Shown in pieces: positions 1-8,048 of a stretch of 64,000 bases of DNA. Position 1 is the stretch's first letter; the number at the start of each line of letters is the position of its first letter. The notes under the pieces are model-generated. The model ran no database searches and was not told where the DNA came from. It worked only from the letters and a program-made list of their open reading frames with translations. This DNA comes from Shumkonia mesophila (GTDB lineage Bacteria; Pseudomonadota; Alphaproteobacteria; Rhodospirillales; Shumkoniaceae): positions 227,274-291,273 of the forward strand of contig NZ_JAOTID010000006.1 in NCBI RefSeq assembly GCF_026163695.1, read 5' to 3'. The position numbers were made by a program, and so were the translations under genes.

Positions 1-874
1 TGCCGTTGTCGGTCAGCACCTTGAGCAGCTTGGCGGCGTTGGGCTTGTAGTTGTCGAGGCCCCATTGCGTCAGCGCCTTGCCCGAGTCGATCACCGCCGC
101 CTGAAGATCGGGGGAAAGCTTCTTCAGAACCTCGTTGCGGATGCCCAGCGTGTTCTGGTTGGTGCTCATGGTGATGTGGTTCACGTACTTCAGCACTTCC
201 CAGAACCGCGTTTCGGTGGCGCTGATCACGCTGGTGATCGAGGCGTTGACCATGCCGCGCTGGAGCGCGGTGTACAGTTCCGAGGTCGTGATGGTGTAGG
301 GCTTGGCCCCGATGTAATAGAGCGAGTCACCCAGCATGCCGCCCCAACTGCGGATCTTGACGTCCTGCAGATCCTTGAGAGTCTTGAACGGCTTGTTGCT
401 GAAGAACTCGGTGGGGGCCGGCAACCCGACGGCGGCCAGGATCGTCACGTCCCACCGCTTGTTGGTTTCCTTGTTGAGTTCCGGCGTCAGCCGCTCGATC
501 TGCCATTTGATCCCCTTGTCGTAATCGGGATGCAGGAACGGCAGGTTGAGGACGCCGGCCATGGGCAGCTCGCCGTCGACATTGCCGCCCATCCATTCGC
601 TCAGGTCGACCAGCCCCTTCTTCATGGAGCTGAGCGTCACGGTGTTTTTGAATCCCAGGGAGCTGTTGAAGTAGATCTCGATCTTGAGCCGTCCCTGGCT
701 GCGCTTGTGGACCTCCGCCGCGAAGAAGTTCATGGCGTCGGCGATATAGCCCTGCGGGGCGAACGACGAGCTGAGCCGCAGGACCTGCGGGGCTTGGGTT
801 TGGGCCTGGGCTTCGGCCATCGGAACCAGACCGAGGGCTGCGGCGCCAAGCAGGCCGATCAACAATCGCTTCAT
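1..874 (-). CDS. TRAP transporter substrate-binding protein (DctP family), partial
   Basis: Periplasmic solute-binding subunit of a tripartite ATP-independent periplasmic transporter. The 3' end is beyond the left edge; about 291 codons are visible. The start is ATG at 874, behind GGGAG. The N-terminus MKRLLIGLLGAAALGLVPMA is a signal peptide. The mature part has typical DctP features: a helix reading SQGRLKIEIYFNSSLG, then a central part with KIRSWGGML and a conserved arginine, the usual carboxylate-binding position in the family. The membrane subunits are not visible and probably lie to the left. The next genes upstream on the same strand are two metabolic enzymes, so the solute is probably their substrate or a precursor. 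The ligand cannot be read from sequence. Confidence 0.88.
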   Translation of the reverse strand, partial: MKRLLIGLLGAAALGLVPMAEAQAQTQAPQVLRLSSSFAPQGYIADAMNFFAAEVHKRSQGRLKIEIYFNSSLGFKNTVTLSSMKKGLVDLSEWMGGNVDGELPMAGVLNLPFLHPDYDKGIKWQIERLTPELNKETNKRWDVTILAAVGLPAPTEFFSNKPFKTLKDLQDVKIRSWGGMLGDSLYYIGAKPYTITTSELYTALQRGMVNASITSVISATETRFWEVLKYVNHITMSTNQNTLGIRNEVLKKLSPDLQAAVIDSGKALTQWGLDNYKPNAAKLLKVLTDNG

Positions 875-997
875 GGCTAGTTTTCTCCCATTCATTATTG
901 ACCACTGTTTTTTTTACGCGCGTCACGTCAGGTGGAAATCAAATCCGCGGGGAATGCCGCCTCAACTGCAATTCCCGGACCATTGCCCCCGCGAAGG

Positions 998-2005
998 TCA
1001 GGCGTCGTGCCATTCCAGGCCCAGCAAGGCGAACGGGTCGCCGAAATGCAGCACCGGCTCCTGGCGGATAAGGATCACGTAGGCGTCTTCCGGGGAATGG
1101 ATGACGTCGAGATCGTCGAACAGGTCGACGATGCGGCAAACCTCCTGTCCTTTCTTCAACATCTCGCCGCCCTGCAGCTTCGAGCGCAGGAAGCCGGCGT
1201 GATCGGCGAAGAAAAAGCGCCGCTTCGTGATGACGATCTGCCTGCCGGGTCGCGCCGGCGCCCCCTCGATCATCCCCAGGTGCCGCAGGATGTTGTAGGT
1301 TCCCTTCTCGGCGCCGTCGATGGCGTCGTCCATGAACACCGAATCGCCGCCGATCTCGGCCATGAAACCCGGAATGCCCGCCCGCGACGAGGCGGCGCAG
1401 ATGGAATTGGCGAACCCGCCGGGCAGCTCGCCCGACATGGCGCCAAGATCGACATGGCAATTGGCGTGGGCGCCGAACGCCAGCACGAAGCCTTCCAGCT
1501 TTTTGCGGAACTCGCCGCTGAATTCCGGCAGGGTCTTGTAGACCGTGTAGTTCGGCGGCCGGCCGCCATGGAACACCGCGTGGAAGCTGATCATATAGTC
1601 GGCATTTGCCTTGATAAGGTTCAGCAGGATGTCGGCGGTGCGTTCCGAGTAGGAACCGTCCGGCCGGCCGGGGAACTGCTGGTCGAGATCCAGACCGTCG
1701 AACGGATTGCCCCGGCGCCGGAGCTGGGTGGCCAGCGGGTTGCAGAACGGCACCATGACGATCGCGCCGGCCAGGTCGTCCGGCGACAGGGCGCGGGAGA
1801 TGTTGCGCATGGCGGCGAAGGCGTTGATCTCCTGGCCGTGAACGGCGCCGTTAAGCCACAGCACCGGCCCGTCCTGGCGCCCATTGATGATCAACACCGG
1901 GGTTGTCACCTCGGGGATCAGGGCCATGGACCCGAGCTTCAGGTATCCCTTGCCGACGGAGCCGGGGGCAGCTTTTGCGCTGCCGATTTCGATTGTCCTG
2001 TTCAT
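998..2005 (-). CDS. Succinylglutamate desuccinylase/aspartoacylase family zinc hydrolase (M14-like)
   Basis: 335 aa, cytosolic, no signal peptide. The zinc-binding motif VHGQE (about residues 55-59, His and Glu ligands) and a following NPxA segment mark the AstE/aspartoacylase branch of M14 carboxypeptidase-fold enzymes. These remove an acyl group from an N-acyl amino acid or related amide. A second metal His is likely in ISFHAVFHGG (near residue 142). The C-terminal third is a beta-rich domain usual for this family. It lies between a cysteine-desulfidase-like gene (165 bp upstream) and the TRAP binding protein (123 bp downstream), all on the minus strand, so a role in use of an imported N-acylated compound is inferred. 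Exact substrate unknown. Confidence 0.85.
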   Translation of the reverse strand: MNRTIEIGSAKAAPGSVGKGYLKLGSMALIPEVTTPVLIINGRQDGPVLWLNGAVHGQEINAFAAMRNISRALSPDDLAGAIVMVPFCNPLATQLRRRGNPFDGLDLDQQFPGRPDGSYSERTADILLNLIKANADYMISFHAVFHGGRPPNYTVYKTLPEFSGEFRKKLEGFVLAFGAHANCHVDLGAMSGELPGGFANSICAASSRAGIPGFMAEIGGDSVFMDDAIDGAEKGTYNILRHLGMIEGAPARPGRQIVITKRRFFFADHAGFLRSKLQGGEMLKKGQEVCRIVDLFDDLDVIHSPEDAYVILIRQEPVLHFGDPFALLGLEWHDA

Positions 2006-2169
2006 GAGCTGTTTCCTCGACCGTTTTTATGTTTTTTACATGTCGCCGCGGCGGCCGGTCCTGCGCTTGTTCCGATCACCTCGGCATCCGTTTTCCGTCG
2101 CGCGACGATGTTCGTCTCCGTCATTTACCAGACTGGCCCGCCGCCCGCCATGGAATGTCCCGGCTGGGG

Positions 2170-3486
2170 CTAGGGCCGGGGCGTGCCGGGCCTCCTCAGC
2201 AGGCTGAGGACGACGCGGTCGGTCTCCTTCATCCCCGGGTCGTTGAGGACGCCTAAGTTGCGGATGGTGTCCTCGATCTCCATCCCGACGATGCCGTCCC
2301 CGGCGGGCACGAAGGCGTCGCTGAGCGCGAGATGGGCGAACTGCACCGCCGCGGCGGCCACCGTGCTGACCTTGTAGGCGCAGGACAGCTTGGCGCCGTC
2401 GCACAGCATGCCGGAGAAGGTGCCGATCACCGACTGCATGGCGTGGACCATGGCCTCGACGGAACCGTTCATGAGATAGACGGTGGCGGCGGCGACCCCG
2501 GTCGCCGGCGCGATGGCGCAGCCGCAATAGGAGGTCAGGCGGCCGGTCTGCGCCTTGACGTAGACGGCCAGCAGCGCGGCCAGCGCCAGGGCCCGGCACA
2601 GGTGCTCCTCGTCGGCACCCAATTCCTCGGCCACCACGTAAACGCTGAGCAGGCCGGTGATGCCGTGGTTGCCGCTGCCCGACAGCGCATAGACCGGCAC
2701 CGGCAGGCCGCGCATCCGCGCCTCGGACGCCGCCGCCGTCATCGTCTGGACCTTGCCGATGGTGGCGCTGTGATTCGCCAGGTCCCCGGAGAAGCGCCGC
2801 AGCGCCGGCCCCAAGGTCGACAGGCCGTCCTTGAAATCCGTGAGCGCGGCGTCGCGGTTGGTGCGGGCGGCCTCCACCAGGAATCCTAAGGAGGAGGCAT
2901 CCATGGCCAGGACGTCGCGGATGAGATCGCGGACCGGGATGGTGGCCAGCCGCGCCAGCGAAGCCTCGTCGTCACCGCATCCCGCCGGCGCCGCGTCGGC
3001 AGCCATCGGCACGCCGTCGCGGCGGATTTCGACGATCCGGGAATGGCGCTGGCGGATCGTCACGCTGGCGCTGTGGCCGCGGGTGACGGCCACGGCCCTG
3101 AGGAAGACGGGATCGGGCGCGTCGGGATCGTAATCCGCCGACACCCTGCCGTCGCGCACCAGGGCTTCGGCCTCCGCCGCCACGGCGTCGGTGACGCCGT
3201 CCAGGACGTTGAGGCCGAGCTCGCTTCGCCGGATCAGGGCGCCCAGCGCGCCCGCATGGGCCAAGCCCTTGAGACGGGTGCCGGGGATGCCGACGGTGAC
3301 GCCGTTCTTGTAGACGTTCGGGCTGACGGTGAGGCGCAGGGCCTCGGGAACCGCGCCCAGGACCTCGGCGGCCTTGGCCGCCGCCAGGGCCGCGGCGCCG
3401 ATCTCCGTGCACCCCATGGCCGGCCCGATCTCGCTTTGCAGGAGATCGGCCAGGAAACCGCCAACGGTCGGCTGCCCGTCAGGCAT
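2170..3486 (-). CDS. L-cysteine desulfidase / L-serine dehydratase alpha-like iron-sulfur enzyme (UPF0597)
   Basis: 438 aa. Resembles the CyuA/UPF0597 family, which uses an iron-sulfur cluster to eliminate H2S from cysteine (or ammonia from serine-like substrates). Visible cysteines in family positions: MGCTEIG near the N-terminus, YCGCAIAPA, and LCDGAKLSC near residue 375. The glycine-rich GSGNHGITG is also typical. The start at 3486 is preferred to an upstream ATG at 3519 because GGAGAG sits 6-9 bases before it and homologues start close to PTVGGFLADLLQSEIGPAMGC. It is the first gene of the minus-strand unit with the N-acyl hydrolase and TRAP binding protein. Cysteine versus serine-type substrate cannot be decided here. 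Confidence 0.82.
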   Translation of the reverse strand: MPDGQPTVGGFLADLLQSEIGPAMGCTEIGAAALAAAKAAEVLGAVPEALRLTVSPNVYKNGVTVGIPGTRLKGLAHAGALGALIRRSELGLNVLDGVTDAVAAEAEALVRDGRVSADYDPDAPDPVFLRAVAVTRGHSASVTIRQRHSRIVEIRRDGVPMAADAAPAGCGDDEASLARLATIPVRDLIRDVLAMDASSLGFLVEAARTNRDAALTDFKDGLSTLGPALRRFSGDLANHSATIGKVQTMTAAASEARMRGLPVPVYALSGSGNHGITGLLSVYVVAEELGADEEHLCRALALAALLAVYVKAQTGRLTSYCGCAIAPATGVAAATVYLMNGSVEAMVHAMQSVIGTFSGMLCDGAKLSCAYKVSTVAAAAVQFAHLALSDAFVPAGDGIVGMEIEDTIRNLGVLNDPGMKETDRVVLSLLRRPGTPRP

Positions 3487-3902
3487 GAAGGCTCTCCGTC
3501 GCGGTTCCGGGCGCCGCAATGGCCGATGATGGATGTCCGGCGATGGTCAGAGGTGTCACGTCCGCTCTCCCGCGAAACTTGTTCATTGCCCGCAAGATAG
3601 CAGCAGCGGCGTGGAAATGGATTGCAAATAAATGCCTATATTTGCTGATATAAAGAATAAATTTGCCAAAATTCATAGATGACTAGCACGAAATAACTAT
3701 CAATGACGCATATAGAAAAATAGTTTCCTTATCCATGTCCGAAACCGCGGCCGCACCCGCGCGCTGGCCGCCGCCGAACCGGCCCCGCACGCCGCCGAGT
3801 GGGGACGGCGAACAAGCCGGCGCTTCATCGCGGAAGAAGGGAACGATTGCCGCCCGAGGATGTTGCCCGCATGTCACGGTGCAACGACGAGGAGACCCGG
3901 CC
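3487..3902. other. Intergenic region with an AT-rich promoter zone
   Basis: No gene is supported here. About 3590-3735 is much richer in A and T than its surroundings and probably contains the promoter of the minus-strand unit starting at 3486. It includes the inverted repeat listed at 3624-3645. The reading frame of the following hydrolase stays open back to 3735, but the extension has no family similarity and lacks a good ribosome site. Confidence 0.5.
3624..3645. promoter_or_regulatory. Inverted repeat GCAAATA-N8-TATTTGC, candidate operator
   Basis: Perfect 7-bp arms separated by 8 bp, in the AT-rich stretch upstream of the minus-strand catabolic unit. A related AATTTGCC sequence follows at about 3659. 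Spacing and position fit a dimeric regulator, but no regulator gene is adjacent in this window. Confidence 0.4.
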
Positions 3903-4772
3903 ATGGAGCCCACCGCCCCGGTCAGGCATCGGTTCATCGAGGTGGACGGCGTCACCGCCTTCTATCGCGACGCCGGCGGGCAAGACCGGCCGGCCGTCCT
4001 GCTTCCCCACGGCTATCCGTGCTCATCCTATGAGTTCCGCCACCTCATGCCCCTCCTGGCCGACCGCTGGCGGCTGCTGGCGCCGGACTTTCCCGGATGC
4101 GGCTACAGCGGCGCGCCGGACGGTTTCGCCTATGACTTCGACGGCTATGCCGCGTTTCTCGGCCGGTTCATGGACCGGTTGGGGATCGAGCGCTTCGCCC
4201 TCTATCTCCACGATTTCGGCTCGCAGATCGGCCTCAGGCTGGCCATCGCTCAGCCCTGGCGCATCGCCGCCCTGATCGTCCAGAACGGCGACATCTACGA
4301 AGACCGGCTTGGCCCCAAGTACGCGCCGCTGACGGATTATTTCCGCAACCCGACGCCGGAAGGCCGGGCCAAGCTGGGCGAGGCGGTGAGCGAGGAAGGC
4401 TTTCGCGACGAGTTCCTGAACGATGTCCGTCCGGAGCTGGCCGAGCGCATCGCGCCCGACCTGTGGAAGCTGCACTGGTCGCTGATGACGCCGCGGCGGC
4501 GCGACATCGCGATCGACGTCATCGCCGGCCTCAAGGACAACCTCGCATGGTTTGCGCGCTATCAGGCCTATCTCCGGGAACACCGGCCGCCGACGCTGAT
4601 CGCGTGGGGGCCGCAGGACGGCTATATGCCGGCCGACGCCGCACGCGCCTACCTCCGCGACCTGCCGGATGCCGAGCTTCACCTGCTCGACGGCGGCCAC
4701 TGGCTGCTGGAAACCAACCTGGCCGAGGTCGCCGTCCTCATCCGCGCTTTCCTGTCGCGCGTTTGCCCCTAG
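3903..4772 (+). CDS. Alpha/beta hydrolase, epoxide hydrolase/haloalkane dehalogenase type
   Basis: 289 aa from the ATG at 3903, preceded by GAGGAGA. The oxyanion-hole motif HGYP (about residue 38) and the nucleophile elbow LHDFGSQ (about residue 105) place an Asp, not Ser, at the nucleophile. This is the hallmark of epoxide hydrolases and haloalkane dehalogenases. A cap region follows (about 130-215). Acid and base appear in WGPQDGYMP and GGHWLLE near the C-terminus. No signal peptide. It converges on the PagL-like gene with 8 bp between stops. The substrate is unknown. Confidence 0.85.
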   Translation: MEPTAPVRHRFIEVDGVTAFYRDAGGQDRPAVLLPHGYPCSSYEFRHLMPLLADRWRLLAPDFPGCGYSGAPDGFAYDFDGYAAFLGRFMDRLGIERFALYLHDFGSQIGLRLAIAQPWRIAALIVQNGDIYEDRLGPKYAPLTDYFRNPTPEGRAKLGEAVSEEGFRDEFLNDVRPELAERIAPDLWKLHWSLMTPRRRDIAIDVIAGLKDNLAWFARYQAYLREHRPPTLIAWGPQDGYMPADAARAYLRDLPDAELHLLDGGHWLLETNLAEVAVLIRAFLSRVCP

Positions 4773-4780
4773 GCGCCGCC

Positions 4781-5326
4781 TCAGAAGCGATACCCCAGCC
4801 GGACGCCTATGTTGTTCAGCCCCTCGTTCTCCTCGGCGAAGCCGGCGTTGGAGATGTGGTCCCACAGCAGCGAGACGCGAACGCTTTCGCTGACGTCGTA
4901 GCCGACCTCGGCCCCCAGGCGGAACAGCACGCGCGAGCCCAGCGCCTTGCGGTCTTCGCGGACATTCCTGCGCTCGCCGTCGTGCACCGCGCCGCCCAGC
5001 GAGAAGGCGCCCCACAGCGGCACCTCGAACGGCTGCCACTCCCAGGTCAGGCCGGCATAGGCCTGGCTGGTGTCGCCGCCCGGGTTGATCGAGGCCCCGA
5101 CGTGCGGCCTCGGCGCGCCGAGCGAGGCCAGGAAGGCGGGCGACGTGAACAGCGCCTCGACGTTGAGGTCGATTCCGCGCTCGTCCCGCGACGCCAGAAC
5201 CGGCACGTCGTGGGCCAGGGCGCCCAGCTTGATTTCCGAAAGAAACCCGTCCTCCGCCGCCGCCGCGTACGGCAGCCCCGCCAGGACCGCGATCATCGAC
5301 GTCGCCTTCACCCGGCGCATGGGCAA
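4781..5326 (-). CDS. pagL: Acyloxyacyl hydrolase / lipid A 3-O-deacylase (PagL-like)
   Basis: 181 aa outer-membrane beta-barrel enzyme that removes the 3-O acyl chain of lipid A. A short signal peptide (to about residue 24, ...LPYAAAAED) precedes alternating amphipathic strands. The C-terminal signature DHISNAG...NNIGVRLGYRF matches the PagL active-site strand: His and Ser two residues apart, and a terminal aromatic residue as expected for BAM-dependent insertion. Length matches the family (about 150-190 aa). No regulator is adjacent. The third catalytic residue is less clear: the position usually given as Glu appears to be Asn or lies a few residues away. Confidence 0.82.
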   Translation of the reverse strand: MPMRRVKATSMIAVLAGLPYAAAAEDGFLSEIKLGALAHDVPVLASRDERGIDLNVEALFTSPAFLASLGAPRPHVGASINPGGDTSQAYAGLTWEWQPFEVPLWGAFSLGGAVHDGERRNVREDRKALGSRVLFRLGAEVGYDVSESVRVSLLWDHISNAGFAEENEGLNNIGVRLGYRF

Positions 5327-5641
5327 TCCCCCTTCTCGTCAATCATGGGCCTCGATCCTCGACCGGTGGTTGGTCCCCTGTAACGCCCGGACCGGGGCAA
5401 GGGTTCCGCCGGATGGCGGGGACGGGAAAGGCGGGAAGCGGTGGAAGGAAGTTCCTTCAGGGGAAGCCCCCGCGGGTCTCTTGACAACAGGAAAGGCCAT
5501 CGCCTTATGCGAATGCAACGCACTATCGTCGTTGCCACGCTGGCCCGCACGGTGCTGCCCTTCCTCGACGGGAAGAGCGGCGCGAAGAGCTGGGCCGAGC
5601 AACTGAGCGGGGGCCGCTGAGGGCGGAGCAAGGAGGCCACC
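5327..5641. other. Intergenic region containing one doubtful small ORF
   Basis: Lies between the divergent PagL-like and DJ-1-like genes. TTGACA at 5481 has no convincing -10 at standard spacing. The only open frame on the plus strand is the 37-codon one listed at 5507. Nothing else recognisable. Confidence 0.4.
5507..5620 (+). CDS. Possible small protein, 37 aa
   Basis: ATG at 5507 with AGGAAAGG some 11-18 bases upstream. The product is short and basic, beginning MRMQRTIVVATLA, and ends 21 bp before the DJ-1-like gene, so it could be a leader or a small co-expressed protein. No family recognised; it may not be translated. Confidence 0.25.
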   Translation: MRMQRTIVVATLARTVLPFLDGKSGAKSWAEQLSGGR

Positions 5642-6817
5642 ATGCGAAAGCGGGTCTGGTATCTGGGTCTCGGCGGCGCATTGCTGGTGGCTGTCGGCGC
5701 CGTCCCCTTCCTTCTCGCCGCGGGGGATGAGCCGGCGCCCTCCGTGGCGCCCATCGCCATACCGGCCGGCGAGCATGCCCAGACGCTCGCCGCGCTGAAA
5801 CCGCCAAAGCGCGCCAGGCCCGCCATCGCCCTGCTCACGCTCAACGACGCGACCGAGGTGTCGGACTTTCTGGTGGCGTACGGCATCCTCGGCGAAGCCG
5901 ACGTCGCGGATGTGACCGTGGTGGCGCCCGAGGCCGGCCCGGTCAAGCTCTACCCCAGCTTCAATCTTCGGGTCGAAGCGCAGGCCACCCTGCGGGCCTT
6001 CGAAGAGCGCTATCCGGAAGGCGCCGACTACGTCGTGGTTCCCGCCGTCCAGCCTCGCGACGACGCCCGGGTCGTGAACTGGATCAAGGCCCAGCACGCC
6101 AAGGGCGCCAAGATCGTGTCCATCTGCAACGGCACCCTGACTCTCGCCGCCGCGGGATTGCTGGATGGCCGGCGGGCGACCGCCCACTGGAGCGAGGTCC
6201 AAGGGCTTCGCGAGGCCCACCCGACCCTGCAATGGGTGCCGGATCGGCGTTATGTGGTGGATCGCGGCATTCTGACCTCGACGGGCGTATCGGCGTCGAT
6301 CCCCGTGGCGATCACGCTGGTCGAGGCGATCGGCGGCCGCGCGGCCGCGGAAAAAGTGGCGAAGACCCTGGGCGTGGCCACCTGGGACGCGCGCCACGCG
6401 ACGCGGGCGTTCCAATTGACGCGCGAACACAAAAAGACGTTTCTGCGCAACAAGATGTCCCTCTGGCGGCACGAAACCCTTGGCCTTCCCGTCGAGCGCG
6501 ATGTCGACGAAATCGCGCTGGGGCTGACGGTCGACACCTATTTCCGCACGGAAATGACCCGGCTGACGACGGCGGGCACGGGCGATGAGGGGGTGAAGAC
6601 CCGGCGCGGGCTCGTCATCTACCCCGACACGTCCGCGGGCGTGGCCGCGGTGGACGCCATGCTGCCGGCGCCGCCATCCGGGGCCGTTTCACGGACGCTG
6701 GATCGCGAGCTCGCGCGCATCGCGTCGCGCTACGACCGGCCGACCGCCGCCTTCGTCGCCCTGACCCTGGAATACCCCTGGAACGAGGCCCGTGCCGGAC
6801 CGGCCCACGGCCAATGA
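5642..6817 (+). CDS. Exported DJ-1/PfpI (GATase1-like) family protein
   Basis: 391 aa, start ATG 5642 behind AAGGAGG. An N-terminal hydrophobic segment (residues 5-27) is a signal peptide or anchor. Residues about 60-235 form a DJ-1/PfpI domain with the cysteine elbow VSICNGTLTLAAAGLLDGR and a following THW-like segment (ATAHW), as in the sensor half of GlxA/FtrA-type AraC regulators. No AraC DNA-binding domain follows. The last 140 residues contain another Rossmann-like stretch (RRGLVIYPDTSAG). Function unknown; a periplasmic DJ-1-like domain is unusual but seen in several Proteobacteria. Confidence 0.78.
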   Translation: MRKRVWYLGLGGALLVAVGAVPFLLAAGDEPAPSVAPIAIPAGEHAQTLAALKPPKRARPAIALLTLNDATEVSDFLVAYGILGEADVADVTVVAPEAGPVKLYPSFNLRVEAQATLRAFEERYPEGADYVVVPAVQPRDDARVVNWIKAQHAKGAKIVSICNGTLTLAAAGLLDGRRATAHWSEVQGLREAHPTLQWVPDRRYVVDRGILTSTGVSASIPVAITLVEAIGGRAAAEKVAKTLGVATWDARHATRAFQLTREHKKTFLRNKMSLWRHETLGLPVERDVDEIALGLTVDTYFRTEMTRLTTAGTGDEGVKTRRGLVIYPDTSAGVAAVDAMLPAPPSGAVSRTLDRELARIASRYDRPTAAFVALTLEYPWNEARAGPAHGQ

Positions 6818-6880
6818 CAGGTCGGAGGAGCGTTCCCCTTCTCGAATCGTTGGCGCGGATCGGCGCCGGAAGGTCCTGCC

Positions 6881-7813
6881 CTATCGCGGGGCGGGCACGG
6901 CGTCCTCGACGAACAGGTGCTTGCGCGCCGCCTCGCTGACCGCCACCACCGCCGGATGGGTCAGCTTCCGCTCGATCGAGATGGCGCAGTACTTCGCCGC
7001 CACGTTCTCGGCGAGGCCGATGATGCCGGCGTCGAACTGGGCGCGGATCTCGTCGGCCAGGATGGCCGGGGCCGGAAAGATGCCGGCGCCGGCCTTGCCG
7101 AACGCCTCCATCAGGGCGGCGTCGTCGAACTCGCCGACCACGCGGGGCACGATCCGGTGCTCGCTGAACCAGCGCACGATGGCGCCGCGCATCGCCGCGC
7201 CGTCGCCGGGCATCAGCAGGGGCGCGCCGTGCAGGGATTGCGGAAAGCCTTCGCGGTACCGCGCGGCCAGCGCGGGCGCGCCGAAAAAGGCGATGGAGGC
7301 GCGCCCCAGCGCGTGGTTGTAGCCTTTGACCCCCAGGCCGGCGGGAAGCGGCCGGTCGGCGATGACCAAGTCGAGCTTGTGGATGGCCAGTTCGCCGAAC
7401 AGCCGTTCCAGCTTGTCTTCGCGGCAGACCACGCGCACCCGCACGGGAAGGGCCAGCGCCGGGGCCAGCAGGCGGTAGGCGATCGACTTGGGCACGACGT
7501 CGGCCACCCCGACGCGGAACAGCACGTCGCCCTTGCCCGGCCGGTTGCGCAGCACTTCCTCCAACTCACCGCCGATCTGGAAGATATCCTCGGCGTAGGT
7601 GAGCGCCAGTTCCCCGGCCGAGGTCAGTTCCAGCCTCCGGCCGCTGCGGCGGAAAAGCTCGGTGCCTAAGGCTTCCTCGAGGGTGGCGATCTGGCCGCTG
7701 ATCGTCTGCGGCGCCAGGCGCAGGTGTTCGGCCGCCCGCGCCACGCTGCCGGATTTGGCGACGCGCCAGAAGTAGTTGAGCTGCTTGTAGTTCAAACGGC
7801 CGGCCATCGCCAT
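6881..7813 (-). CDS. nhaR: LysR-family regulator, NhaR type
   Basis: 310 aa. The N-terminal winged helix with LNYKQLNYFWRVAKSGS and APQTISGQI closely follows NhaR, the Na+/Li+-responsive activator of Na+/H+ antiporter genes. A LysR co-inducer domain follows from about residue 95. The start could be 7813 or the in-frame ATG at 7807; neither has a strong ribosome site. It is divergent from the P-type ATPase gene with a 235-bp shared promoter region, the usual layout for a LysR regulator and its target, so control of the ATPase by Na+ or pH is inferred. Confidence 0.82.
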   Translation of the reverse strand: MAMAGRLNYKQLNYFWRVAKSGSVARAAEHLRLAPQTISGQIATLEEALGTELFRRSGRRLELTSAGELALTYAEDIFQIGGELEEVLRNRPGKGDVLFRVGVADVVPKSIAYRLLAPALALPVRVRVVCREDKLERLFGELAIHKLDLVIADRPLPAGLGVKGYNHALGRASIAFFGAPALAARYREGFPQSLHGAPLLMPGDGAAMRGAIVRWFSEHRIVPRVVGEFDDAALMEAFGKAGAGIFPAPAILADEIRAQFDAGIIGLAENVAAKYCAISIERKLTHPAVVAVSEAARKHLFVEDAVPAPR

Positions 7814-7979
7814 TCGCAGGTTTTTTCGAACTTATGCGGCCAAATAATCTGCTTTTTTCGGTTTCCGGGCAAGCGCAGAGTGATCCCCGCCGCATCCCCC
7901 CAACGACCCTCATTGCGGTGAAACAAAAAGAGATACCTGCGATTTCCTGGGAGATCCCCCTAGGCCTCGCCTAACCACC

Positions 7980-8043
7980 GGGATGGTCGGTCATTCGACA
8001 GACCGTCCCGGTGCCCTTATATGGTTGGTGCCCTTATATGGTT
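7980..8043. repeat. Imperfect hairpin and 17-bp tandem duplication in the nhaR/ATPase promoter region
   Basis: 7980-7988 and 8001-8009 form a near-perfect stem (GGGATGGTC/GACCGTCCC, one mismatch). Directly after it GGTGCCCTTATATGGTT occurs twice head to tail (8010-8026 and 8027-8043). The second copy ends six bases before the ATPase ATG, so the duplication lies in the 5' leader and replaces a normal ribosome site. Confidence 0.7.
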
Positions 8044-8048
8044 ATTGC

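Noticed and set aside
3735..3902. N-terminal extension of the alpha/beta hydrolase
   Set aside because: The extension is low-complexity, not family-like, and a good ribosome site precedes ATG 3903.
5481..5512. Promoter TTGACA...TATGCG before the small ORF at 5507
   Set aside because: Spacing of 19 bp and a poor -10 make it unconvincing.
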